This document shows, in pieces, positions 8,952 through 18,933 of a DNA stretch of 23,931 bases. Both the position numbers and the translations under genes were made by a program. The DNA is from Methanobacteriaceae archaeon. GTDB lineage: Archaea; Methanobacteriota; Methanobacteria; Methanobacteriales; Methanobacteriaceae. The notes under the pieces were generated by a model. That model had not been told where the DNA came from, ran no database searches, and worked only from the letters and a program-made list of their open reading frames with translations. The DNA is taken from contig DAHVOW010000024.1 of NCBI GenBank assembly GCA_027318585.1, positions 1 through 23,931 of the forward strand, in the 5' to 3' direction. Every line of letters begins with the position of its first letter. The stretch's first letter is position 1.

Positions 8952-10241
8952 ATGCTGGATCTGTGTCTGACTAACTGCAGGTTAGAACTTGACAGTAGAG
9001 TGGTCTGTTTGGGCATAAAAGATGGTAAGATAGACTCCATTAAAAATCTACCCTCACCAGCCTATAAAACCCTGGATATGACCGGCAATTTAGTCCTTCC
9101 AGGCCTTATCGATTCCCATGTGCACTTCCGGGATCCAGGTCTAACCCACAAGGAAGATTTTAGAAGTGGCTCGGCAGCAGCTGCAGCTGGTGGTTTTACC
9201 ACGGTGTTGGACATGCCCAACAATAAACCTCCCACCAGTACACCCCAAGCTTTTTCGAAAAAACGCAAGATTGGTGAAAAGAAGAGTTTGGTGGACTTTG
9301 GACTACATGCTGGTGTTAAGGACCCCCATGATATGGGGGCACTTGTAGAATTACGGCCGGTGTCCTTCAAGATATTCATGGATCTGGTGGATCCCACCTT
9401 TTTAAAGGATGCTTCTATGAACCTAAAGGGGGTTGATCCTGAACTGCCACTGTCCCTGCATCCTGAGGATCCCACTACAGTACATCAATCTACCATCAAT
9501 ATGAAAAAGGAAGTGTACGAAAGTATTCTATACGCACAAGCTCGGCCCCCACTGGCGGAGGAGATTGCAGTGACGGATGCCATTGCTTTGTGCCAGGATA
9601 TGAACCAGAAGATACATCTCTGCCATCTTAGTACCAAAAAGTCATTCCATATGGCAAAAAATGCTCAGAAGGATGGATTGCCCTTGAGTTTCGAGGTAAC
9701 CCCTCACCACTTGTTCCTGGACACATCCTATCTGGAAAGCTGCGGAAATATGGCCAAAACCAACCCTCCTCTAAGGAATGACGAAGATAAACTGGGAATC
9801 CAGGATTTGGCCGAAATAGATATCATTGCTACCGATCACGCACCGCATACTCTGCATGAGAAAAATCAGGATATATGGAACGCCCCTCCAGGAGTGCCAG
9901 GACTGGAAACTGCACTTCCACTACTTTTAACTCTATTAAATCAGGGAAAACTAACTTTAAATAATCTGAAGCGGCTTTTATGTGAAAATCCCGCCAGGAT
10001 ATTTAATATTCCCCATAAAGGCTTCATTAAAGAGGGTATGGATGCTGATCTAGTGGTGGTGGACCTGGATAAAGAAGAATTGATAAACCCCTCTAAATTC
10101 CACTCCAAAGCTAAATATTCCCCCTTTGAAGGTTTCAAGGTTAAAGGTATGCCCGTTATGACCATGGTTAGGGGTAACCTAGTTATGGAGGAAGGAGAAA
10201 TTCTAGAAAACCAGGGAATATTCGTTTATTCTAAAAAATGA
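8952..10241 (+). CDS. pyrC: dihydroorotase
   Basis: Interconverts N-carbamoyl-aspartate and dihydroorotate in pyrimidine synthesis. 429 residues, normal for the type I amidohydrolase form. Metal and substrate motifs are intact: DSHVHFRDPG (zinc His pair), FTTVLDMPNN, SFKIFMDL (candidate carboxylated Lys), LHPED, HLCHLST, and IIATDHAPHT (catalytic Asp), followed by GVPGLETALPLLL. The ATG at 8952 follows AGGTG with a 5-nt spacer. It is divergent from the nucleotidyltransferase gene, with 132 bp between starts, and is followed at 21 bp by the CooT-like gene. Confidence 0.96.
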   Translation: MLDLCLTNCRLELDSRVVCLGIKDGKIDSIKNLPSPAYKTLDMTGNLVLPGLIDSHVHFRDPGLTHKEDFRSGSAAAAAGGFTTVLDMPNNKPPTSTPQAFSKKRKIGEKKSLVDFGLHAGVKDPHDMGALVELRPVSFKIFMDLVDPTFLKDASMNLKGVDPELPLSLHPEDPTTVHQSTINMKKEVYESILYAQARPPLAEEIAVTDAIALCQDMNQKIHLCHLSTKKSFHMAKNAQKDGLPLSFEVTPHHLFLDTSYLESCGNMAKTNPPLRNDEDKLGIQDLAEIDIIATDHAPHTLHEKNQDIWNAPPGVPGLETALPLLLTLLNQGKLTLNNLKRLLCENPARIFNIPHKGFIKEGMDADLVVVDLDKEELINPSKFHSKAKYSPFEGFKVKGMPVMTMVRGNLVMEEGEILENQGIFVYSKK

Positions 10242-10262
10242 ACATCGATGGAGTGATAATAT

Positions 10263-10445
10263 ATGTGTGAATCAAGCGTTTACAGTACCAGTGGAGAAAA
10301 GATTATGGAGGATGTTATATCCATCAAAATAGATGGTGAAAATATTAAGCTACTAGATATCCTGAACCAACCCCTACATATTAAAGGCAGGATAGTAGAG
10401 ATCGACCTGGATAAACATGGAATTTACGTGGAACGCCAGGATTAA
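10263..10445 (+). CDS. cooT: CooT family nickel-binding protein
   Basis: A 60-residue protein starting MCESSVY, with MEDVISIKIDGENIKLLDIL, then HIKGRIVEIDLDKHGIYVE. This small beta-rich pattern with Cys at position 2 is the CooT family; in characterised members Cys2 binds Ni(II) and the protein helps CO dehydrogenase maturation. Some databases label it an RNA-binding protein, a label with weak support. The start is fixed by GGAGTGAT 5 nt before the ATG and by the need for Cys2. It lies 21 bp after pyrC and about 5 kb from the cooC-like gene. Confidence 0.82.
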   Translation: MCESSVYSTSGEKIMEDVISIKIDGENIKLLDILNQPLHIKGRIVEIDLDKHGIYVERQD

Positions 10446-10502
10446 ATCTAATTGTGGATAGATTCTACGATCTACGGATAAACTAGATATTAAAAAACCA
10501 TA

Positions 10503-11156
10503 GTGATATTCGTGTTGGAACCAATAATAGTGGCTATCGAAACATTTTTTTTAAATTATGGAGCCATAGGAGTTTTTTTGGCCAGTATAATCGAGGAGAT
10601 AATTGCTCCAATCCCCTCCACTTTGGTCATAATGGGAAGCAGCTTTTTAATACTCAAGGGTTATCCCATTGCTGTGGATAGCATAATGAGACTGTTAATA
10701 TACGTGGTATTGCCAGCTTCAGCCGGTGTTACACTAGGATCCCTTTTCGTTTATGCCATTGGTTATTTCCTGGGCAGTCCCTTCATTAAACGCTGGGGAA
10801 AATATATGGGAGTATCCTGGGATGATATTGAGAAGGCAGAAGGCCGTTTTTCACAAGGAAAAAGTGATAATCTGATACTGTTCATCCTCAGGGCCGTTCC
10901 AGTAGTTCCTAGCGTAGCTATAAGCATATTTTGTGGTTTTATCCGCTACCGTCTCCGGGATTACATTATGTTTACGTTTCTGGGCAGTCTGGTAAGAGGA
11001 TTTGTCCTGGGTATTCTGGGCTGGCAGTTCGGAATGTTGTACCTTGAGATATCCCAGCAAATATCCTTCCTGGAAGAATTGGTCCTGTTAGTGCTGGTTA
11101 TTGCACTGGCGGTCTATCTATACTGGAGAAAGACCAAAAAAGGATCTAGTAAGTAA
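10503..11156 (+). CDS. DedA family membrane protein
   Basis: 217 residues with several hydrophobic segments. The DedA/SNARE-associated pattern is visible: NYGAIGVFLASIIEEIIAPIPS near the N-terminus, a membrane segment with GSLFVYAIGYFLGSPFIKRWG, the amphipathic Arg-containing stretch FILRAVPVVPSVAISIFCGFIRYRL, and a basic C-terminus (YWRKTKKGSSK). DedA proteins are thought to move lipid carriers across the membrane or support proton-dependent homeostasis; the role in methanogens is not established. The start is uncertain: GTG at 10503 has no ribosome site, whereas TTG at 10515 lies 7 nt after GTGAT and would give MLEPIIVAIE. It is 57 bp after cooT. Confidence 0.88.
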   Translation: MIFVLEPIIVAIETFFLNYGAIGVFLASIIEEIIAPIPSTLVIMGSSFLILKGYPIAVDSIMRLLIYVVLPASAGVTLGSLFVYAIGYFLGSPFIKRWGKYMGVSWDDIEKAEGRFSQGKSDNLILFILRAVPVVPSVAISIFCGFIRYRLRDYIMFTFLGSLVRGFVLGILGWQFGMLYLEISQQISFLEELVLLVLVIALAVYLYWRKTKKGSSK

Positions 11157-11162
11157 TTAAAT

Positions 11163-11201
11163 AAAAAAAATTAGAATTTAGGTGGGCTTGCACCACCTAA
11201 A
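11163..11201 (-). terminator. terminator of the mvh operon
   Basis: A 9-bp perfect stem, TTTAGGTGG (11177-11185) with CCACCTAAA (11193-11201), and a 7-nt loop. On the minus strand it is followed by eight U (A run 11163-11170). It lies 11 nt past the mvhB stop and also sits just after the convergent dedA-like gene. Confidence 0.78.
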
Positions 11202-11212
11202 GATTCTCATTC

Positions 11213-12451
11213 TTACTTTAGAGAAAGTGCTTCGTGTGGACAGGCGGGTATGCACTGGTCACAGAGTATACAGAATCCTTTGAGCGGTACCTTGTCGTCG
11301 GTGAGTTTCAGCATGTCGTAGGGACATACTTCCACACAGTCACCACACTGGGTACACTTTTCGGGACTGTATTGAATCCGGTTCCGTTTAACTATTTGCC
11401 CATCAACCACTTTGTCCATTTCAACCAGAGTTAAAGCTTCATTGGGACAGGTCATGGTACAGGCACCGCAACGGGTGCACATGGCAAAGGCTGGCTCCCC
11501 ACCAACTTCCACATCTCCAGGAACCTCGAATCCAGTTTTGGTTATAACCCTCATGGCGTCGTTAGGACATATACGAGCACAGGCTCCTAAATAATCACAT
11601 TTGGATTCATCCCAAACCAGTCCCTCTTCCGAGGCAGGTTTGGCTGGTCCTAACTCCACTTCCAGGTCGATGGCTTCCACAGGACATAATCTTTCACACA
11701 GGCCACAAGCCGTGCATATCTCTGGGAGATCCACTGTTAGAGTGGCTGGCTTTGCCTTAATGAAATCACCGGGGCATGATTCTACACATAAATTGCAACC
11801 GATACAAGTTTCTTCGTCAAGTTCAAATTTAAGCATGTCCTTGGAACGTTTTTCGGGCTTTTTACCAGAAATAAATACAGCATTCCAGGGACAAGTCTGG
11901 GAACAGACGCCACACTTGATACAGGTGTCTTCATCGATTTCAATTTTTCCACCGATTTCAGGAAGTGTGATGGCATCCACGGGACACTCATCCACACACA
12001 TTCCACAACCTACACAATCAGCGATGAATATGGGCCCAGTTATTACCAAATCGCTCGTTTTAGGTTCAATAACGCCTTCCACACCAATCACATCGACCGG
12101 ACACACGTCAACACACTGTTGGCACATGACACAGTATCCATGTAGTGGTATTTTCTGAACTGTGCCCTCATCTAACTTAAGTATATTGGGAGGACACACC
12201 TCCACACAGTCCCCACACTCGTTGCATAGGTCGGGGTTGAAGACGATACGGGTCTGGGTGGTGCCAGCATCATCTACTGCCAGTTCGTCTGTTTTAAGAG
12301 CACCTGTGGGGCATATATCTACACATTTGGGCTCTCCTCCGCAAACGTCACAGTAGATGACATCTGCAGGGGATACGGCTATGGCAGTAGTAGGACAAGC
12401 GCCTTCACAGGCTCCGCATCGAATACAGTCGTCCTTATTTACTACTATCAT
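11213..12451 (-). CDS. mvhB: polyferredoxin of F420-non-reducing hydrogenase
   Basis: 412 residues made of six tandem two-cluster ferredoxin units, giving twelve cluster motifs, the known size of MvhB. It is an electron carrier associated with the Mvh hydrogenase. Ten motifs are ordinary CxxCxxCxxxC(P). Motif 2 is spaced differently (Cys34, 37, 43, 47, with three extra residues before the third Cys). Motif 9 (C285-DYLGA-C291-ARI-C295) has Leu288 where the second Cys is expected, so it may hold a [3Fe-4S] cluster or recruit another ligand. ATG follows GGAG with a 7-nt spacer. It is the last gene of mvhDGAB, 17 bp after mvhA, with a terminator just downstream. Confidence 0.95.
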   Translation of the reverse strand: MIVVNKDDCIRCGACEGACPTTAIAVSPADVIYCDVCGGEPKCVDICPTGALKTDELAVDDAGTTQTRIVFNPDLCNECGDCVEVCPPNILKLDEGTVQKIPLHGYCVMCQQCVDVCPVDVIGVEGVIEPKTSDLVITGPIFIADCVGCGMCVDECPVDAITLPEIGGKIEIDEDTCIKCGVCSQTCPWNAVFISGKKPEKRSKDMLKFELDEETCIGCNLCVESCPGDFIKAKPATLTVDLPEICTACGLCERLCPVEAIDLEVELGPAKPASEEGLVWDESKCDYLGACARICPNDAMRVITKTGFEVPGDVEVGGEPAFAMCTRCGACTMTCPNEALTLVEMDKVVDGQIVKRNRIQYSPEKCTQCGDCVEVCPYDMLKLTDDKVPLKGFCILCDQCIPACPHEALSLK

Positions 12452-12468
12452 GTTTTTTCTCCATCAAT

Positions 12469-14810
<2,342 letters not shown>

Positions 14811-14811
14811 T

Positions 14812-15258
<447 letters not shown>

Positions 15259-15282
15259 ATGGCTTCCTCCTTGAATATATTG

Positions 15283-15300
15283 TGTACCTTACAATGTACC
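15283..15300. repeat. TGTACC direct repeat at the predicted mvh transcription start
   Basis: TGTACC occurs at 15283-15288 and 15295-15300, a 12-bp period (about one helical turn); the following bases are also partly alike. Both copies contain the palindrome GTAC. The position over the predicted start and leader suits a repressor site, but no regulator is identified. Confidence 0.35.
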
Positions 15301-15322
15301 GTATATGAGTTAAAGTGTAATT

Positions 15323-15330
15323 ATTATAAA
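15323..15330 (-). promoter_or_regulatory. probable TATA box of the mvh operon
   Basis: TTTATAAT on the minus strand, preceded by GTAACC. Counting 22-27 nt predicts transcription from about 15300, a leader of roughly 42 nt. A second AT tract (TTATATATT, minus, about 15355-15363) lies further upstream and could be an alternative. Confidence 0.5.
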
Positions 15331-15797
15331 GGTTACTTACCAAACCAATTCGAAAAATATATAAGTAAGAATAACAATGAGGGAATTTTTAATACTATAA
15401 TAAAGGCCATTAAAGAAAGTTTATTGGCTATTCACAGCATCTAATCGATTTATTTGATGATTATCTATTTAAAACTATTTTTAAGGATATCTATCTTTAA
15501 CATAAAAAGGTATTAATGCGATTCAAATTCTCCTTAACATCCTCAAACAAGGTTGGATATCAAAATATTGATTATTATCTAAGTAAATAAGTAATAGTAA
15601 TCTGTGATATCTTTTTTTTACTGCAATCAATTAAATTAGAATTCATTTTGAAAAAAACGACTTATTATTTTGATAAATTCCATTAATTCTTAATTTCATC
15701 GTATTTAGTTATTTATTTAAGACAATACATCAATAAAACTAGTTGCTGATTTGTCAATTAGACCATATCAGTTATCATAAAAAAAACGACCAAAGGG
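15331..15797. other. AT-rich intergenic region between mvh and suf operons
   Basis: Divergent intergenic region with no convincing gene. It is strongly A/T-rich throughout. The far end must hold the sufC promoter; a TTATTTATTTAAG box at about 15709-15721 is a candidate, giving a leader of some 60 nt. The string AAAAAACGAC occurs twice (about 15650-15660 and 15781-15790), the second just before sufC; I attach no function to it. Confidence 0.45.
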
Positions 15798-16562
15798 GTG
15801 GTTAAACTGCTACTGGAAATAACTGACCTGGCAGTGGAAGTTAATAATAAAGAAATCCTCAGTGATGTCGACCTCTATATCGGTAAAGGAGAGACACATG
15901 TTCTTTTGGGCCCTAACGGCGCCGGTAAAAGTACACTTTTTATGACTCTACTCGGATTTCCCAAGTATAAAGTTACAAGGGGAGAAATAATATTCAAAAG
16001 CAAAGACGTGACTCAGTTATCCACTACTGATCGGGTTAGGATGGGTATGGGAGTGAGTTTCCAAAATCCACCAGCAATTAGGGGAGTTAAACTGGGAGAT
16101 TTGCTGAAAATTGAACATGGAGAAGGAGAAGAGCCCGAGCTAAGCCATGAAATGATGGATTTGGTAACCAAACTCAAATTCGATGAAAATTTCCTGGAAA
16201 GAGATGTGAATCTTGGTTTTTCAGGGGGAGAGGTGAAAAGATCCGAAATACTACAACTATTGGCTCAAGAGCCCGACTTCATAATGTTCGACGAACCTGA
16301 TTCCGGTGTGGACATTGAGAATGTGGAGCTTCTGGCTGAAGAAATCAACACCCTCTTAGATAAGGACAAAAAACCAGGAATGAGGGAGAAATCAGGCCTT
16401 TTAATTACCCACTTGGGTTATATTCTCAATTTCGTAGGCGCAGATACCGCTCACGTCCTGATGGATGGTAAAATAGCCTGTTCCGGAAATCCCAATGAAA
16501 TAATAGAAGACATTCGAAAAGAAGGATTTAAGGGGTGCGTAGAATGCTGCGGGATACACTAA
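15798..16562 (+). CDS. sufC: SufC-like Fe-S cluster assembly ATPase
   Basis: An ABC ATPase of about 254 residues. Walker A is GPNGAGKST (about 38-46), the SufC-type signature is LGFSGGEVKRSEILQLL, and Walker B is FIMFDEPDSGVD. The combination of SGGEVKRSEILQ and DEPDSGVD separates SufC from transport ATPases. SufC drives conformational change in the SufB/SufD scaffold during cluster assembly in the cytosol. With sufB alone it forms the minimal SufBC system common in methanogens. Start uncertain: GTG at 15798 is given, but its GGGGTGG surroundings look like the ribosome site itself, which would point 6 nt downstream to CTG at 15807 and a protein beginning MLLEITDL. Confidence 0.93.
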   Translation: MVKLLLEITDLAVEVNNKEILSDVDLYIGKGETHVLLGPNGAGKSTLFMTLLGFPKYKVTRGEIIFKSKDVTQLSTTDRVRMGMGVSFQNPPAIRGVKLGDLLKIEHGEGEEPELSHEMMDLVTKLKFDENFLERDVNLGFSGGEVKRSEILQLLAQEPDFIMFDEPDSGVDIENVELLAEEINTLLDKDKKPGMREKSGLLITHLGYILNFVGADTAHVLMDGKIACSGNPNEIIEDIRKEGFKGCVECCGIH

Positions 16563-17776
16563 AAAAAGCTGAGAAAGCCAGAGAAAAAAAGGCCCTCTAT
16601 GGAGAGGACATTGATCTGGAAGAATTCATCAAGGAAGAGGCCGGAGAACACGAAAAAGTTACTAAAGCCAATGAAGTTCCTAAAAAGGTTCAAGACACCC
16701 TTTTAAAAGTTGGAGTAGACCCTGGCGAAAAGGAGAGATCAGGAACCTTCATCCAAGTGGATCAAAGTGGAGTGTGCACCACATGTACATCGGAGTCAGT
16801 AGAAATAATGGGAATGAATGTGGCTATTGACAAATACGGCTGGTTAAAAGATTATATGTGGAAAGCGGTAGCTCCTGATACTGACAAATATACGGCACAA
16901 ACTGCTCTCAGGGAATCAGCAGAAGGTGCCAGTGGATATTTCATAAGATCTCTACCTGGTTCCAAAGAAGTATTCCCACTACAAGCGTGCATGTTTATTG
17001 GTGATGAGAAGGTAATGCAAACCGCCCATAACATCATCATTGCCGAAGAAAATTCTGAATTACACATCATAACCGGATGCGCCACAGGGGAGGATGTTAG
17101 TTCTGCTTTACACGTAGGAGTGTCTGAATTTTACTTAAAAAAAGGATCAAAAATTACCTTTACCATGGTGCATAATTGGGCTGAACAAGTAGATGTAAGA
17201 CCCCGGACCGGAGTGATGGTAGGTGATGATTCTACATATATTAGTAACTACATTCTCACCAGCCCGGTCCGAAGCATCCAATCCTACCCCACTGCCTACT
17301 GCAGTGGTGAAAACTCCAGGGTAGTGTTCCAATCAATACTCGGGGGTCAAAAAGACTCTATTTTAGACATGGGCTCTAGAGTACTGCTAGAAGGCCGTGG
17401 ATCAAGTTCGGAGATGGTTTCTCGGGCAGTGTCCAAGGATCAATCACAGATCTTTTCACGAGGACACTTGGCCGGACGAGTTCCAAATGTAAAAGGGCAT
17501 CTGGAATGTCATGGACTGGTTTTATCGGATGATTCAATGATTTATGCCGTTCCCGAACTAGAAGGCAGTTCTACCGAACTGGAAATGTCCCACGAAGCTG
17601 CAGTGGGTAAAATCGCCGAAGAAGAAGTACTTTATCTTACTTCCCGGGGTCTGACCGAAGATGAAGCGGCCAGTATGATTGTTCGCGGTTTTTTAAGTAT
17701 GGATATCACTGGATTACCACCAGAACTAGCTACCGAGACCAAACGCATGCTGGACATGAGTCTGAAGGGAATGTGA
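16544..17776 (+). CDS. sufB: SufB/SufD-like Fe-S cluster assembly scaffold
   Basis: 410 residues. A charged helical N-terminus (to about 60) is followed by a GVCTTCTSESVE segment and the beta-helix core typical of SufB/SufD: HNIIIAEENSELHIITGCA, SEFYLKKGSKITFTMVHNWAEQVDVRPRTG, and GHLECHGLVLSDDSMIYAVPEL. It ends in the conserved helix EEVLYLTSRGLTEDEAASMIVRGF. It is the scaffold on which clusters are built, in complex with SufC. Start: ATG at 16544 follows AGGGGTG with a 6-nt spacer; a GTG at 16535 lies inside that ribosome site and is less likely. It overlaps sufC by 19 bp. Its stop lies inside a 17-bp tandem duplication. Confidence 0.92.
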   Translation: MLRDTLKKAEKAREKKALYGEDIDLEEFIKEEAGEHEKVTKANEVPKKVQDTLLKVGVDPGEKERSGTFIQVDQSGVCTTCTSESVEIMGMNVAIDKYGWLKDYMWKAVAPDTDKYTAQTALRESAEGASGYFIRSLPGSKEVFPLQACMFIGDEKVMQTAHNIIIAEENSELHIITGCATGEDVSSALHVGVSEFYLKKGSKITFTMVHNWAEQVDVRPRTGVMVGDDSTYISNYILTSPVRSIQSYPTAYCSGENSRVVFQSILGGQKDSILDMGSRVLLEGRGSSSEMVSRAVSKDQSQIFSRGHLAGRVPNVKGHLECHGLVLSDDSMIYAVPELEGSSTELEMSHEAAVGKIAEEEVLYLTSRGLTEDEAASMIVRGFLSMDITGLPPELATETKRMLDMSLKGM

Positions 17777-17791
17777 GTCTGAAGGGAATGT
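17757..17791 (+). repeat. 17-bp tandem duplication over the sufB stop codon
   Basis: GAGTCTGAAGGGAATGT occurs at 17758-17774 and again at 17775-17791, with the preceding T shared. The first copy encodes the C-terminus ...SLKGM and TGA. With one copy removed, the same protein would end in TAA. The second copy is untranslated and supplies one arm of the terminator. Confidence 0.9.
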
Positions 17792-17822
17792 AAAAAATTA
17801 ATTCATTCCTTTCCCTTTTTTT
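17782..17822 (+). terminator. terminator of sufCB
   Basis: AAGGGAATG (17782-17790) pairs with CATTCCTTT (17804-17812) with one G-U pair; the loop is A/T-rich and the stem is followed by CCC and seven T (17816-17822). Confidence 0.65.
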
Positions 17823-17957
17823 ATTTTAAAGATGAATATCATTTAGTATCCGGCGTATTATCCGCTTATTTTTTAAATAAATTTCCTCAAAAAAGTTGAA
17901 TATCCACTCTCATATGGAATTTAAAATCAATATCTAACCTAAAATTAATTTATAATT

Positions 17958-17978
17958 AAAAAGGAGTAGGTTTTACTC
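17958..17978 (-). terminator. short terminator overlapping the PRC-barrel gene stop
   Basis: On the minus strand GAGTA (17978-17974) pairs with TACTC (17968-17964) across a 5-nt loop, followed by CC and five U. The TAA stop (17975-17973) begins inside the stem. Confidence 0.5.
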
Positions 17979-18245
17979 GGAGATTATTATAAATTCCCCT
18001 ACCTTCTCCACTTTTCCGAATGGTATCAGGAGATTTTCGCCCTTCTTTTTAGCACCTTTTACCTGTACATTTCGGCCTTTATCAACTTTAATTACCACGT
18101 CGGTTATTTTACCGGTACGATCATTTACTATGAGCTCTTCCAGCTCCCCTAAGATACGGGCATTGTTAGTAGCTACTTGATAACCTTTTATTTCGCTCCA
18201 TACCTTTTCTTCCCCTTTTATGAGTTTTCGCTCTGGTTCCACCAT
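17973..18245 (-). CDS. PRC-barrel domain protein
   Basis: 90 residues from the chosen start. The PRC-barrel pattern is seen in SEIKGYQVATNNARILGELEELIVNDRTGKITDVVIKVDKG, followed by NLLIPFGKVEKVGEFIIIS: beta strands, a G-x-ELEELIVND-xTGKI turn, and the closing strands with IPFGKVEKVG. PRC-barrels bind RNA or partner proteins; archaeal single-domain forms are mostly uncharacterised, and some act in cell division. Start: ATG at 18245 follows GGTG with a 6-nt spacer. A second ATG at 18251 overlaps the cobY stop (TGATG), and an earlier one at 18272 lies inside cobY. It is second in an operon with cobY. Confidence 0.78.
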   Translation of the reverse strand: MVEPERKLIKGEEKVWSEIKGYQVATNNARILGELEELIVNDRTGKITDVVIKVDKGRNVQVKGAKKKGENLLIPFGKVEKVGEFIIISE

Positions 18246-18250
18246 AAACA

Positions 18251-18847
18251 TCACCTGCAGGAGTTCATCCACAGTCTTTCTAAGGATATTATATCCTCGG
18301 GGCTATTAATATTTAAGGCTACTTCTAATTTACCGAGGACAAGAAGCTCCTCATCTTGTTCTGTGTCATTTCCCCTTAATATATTTAATCCAGATGGTAC
18401 CAGATTTTCCCAGACCATACTGGGCTGAAGACAGTGTTTATAGAAAATTTCCACCGGAACCATCACTGTAAGAGCCGGTTTTTGGCAGTGCTGGTAATAA
18501 TCAATTACTTCATCAATCACTTCCCCGGTGAGAAGTGGAAGATCAGCGGTGACGGTGAGGATGGTTTCATCACGAAGATCCGGCTGGGAAAGTATGAACG
18601 CCATATCCTCCACGTAGCCCCGTCCAGGAGTATTTATAATGTCCAATCCCTTGTTTTTGACCCACCAGGCTGTCTTTGGAGTATTTACACTGGTGGCCAC
18701 CAGGACCTCCTCCACATATTCAGATGAAAAAAGCGCATCAACTACTTTCTGAATAAGGGGCTGGCCCAGAACTTCCAGAAGGGGTTTCTCCTGGTTTGTA
18801 CGCATGCGACTGCCCTTACCTCCAGCCATAATTATTGCAATGACCAT
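18251..18847 (-). CDS. cobY: adenosylcobinamide-phosphate guanylyltransferase
   Basis: 198 residues. The archaeal enzyme that transfers GMP to adenosylcobinamide phosphate in cobamide nucleotide-loop assembly, replacing bacterial CobU. The nucleotidyltransferase signature is at the start, IIMAGGKGSRMRTNQEKPLLEV (residues 4-25), followed by the Rossmann-like core VEEVLVATSVNTPKT and TILTVTADLPLLTGEVID, with the metal-binding Asp in ADLPLL, and the late VPSGLNILRG. The cobamide supplies MtrA and other methyltransferases. ATG follows AGAGGGA with a short spacer. Its TGA overlaps an ATG of the PRC-barrel gene. Confidence 0.9.
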   Translation of the reverse strand: MVIAIIMAGGKGSRMRTNQEKPLLEVLGQPLIQKVVDALFSSEYVEEVLVATSVNTPKTAWWVKNKGLDIINTPGRGYVEDMAFILSQPDLRDETILTVTADLPLLTGEVIDEVIDYYQHCQKPALTVMVPVEIFYKHCLQPSMVWENLVPSGLNILRGNDTEQDEELLVLGKLEVALNINSPEDIISLERLWMNSCR

Positions 18848-18912
18848 TAAATCCCTCTAAAATCTATATTACCGATTATCTTTAGTTAGAATAGTGTAGA
18901 AAATAGGTATCA

Positions 18913-18933
18913 TGAAGAGGGTGGTTCTCTTCA
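18913..18933 (-). terminator. hairpin containing the stop codon of marker 14
   Basis: A 7-bp perfect stem TGAAGAG/CTCTTCA (18913-18919 and 18927-18933) with a 7-nt loop. The TGA stop of the gene (18933-18931) is the first three bases of the stem on the minus strand. The U tract downstream is weak (four U), so termination here is less certain than at the other sites. Confidence 0.4.

Noticed and set aside
8822..9040. 72-codon minus-strand frame overlapping the pyrC start
   Set aside because: It overlaps the divergent promoters and the beginning of pyrC and has no similarity or ribosome site.
11601..12158. Ser/Thr/His-rich plus-strand frame of 185 codons
   Set aside because: It is the antisense of the repeated ferredoxin motifs of mvhB; the regular Cys codons create it.
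11213..12451. Possible DNA tandem repeat array or CRISPR-like periodicity
   Set aside because: The periodicity comes from the tandem ferredoxin domains; there are no identical repeats with spacers.
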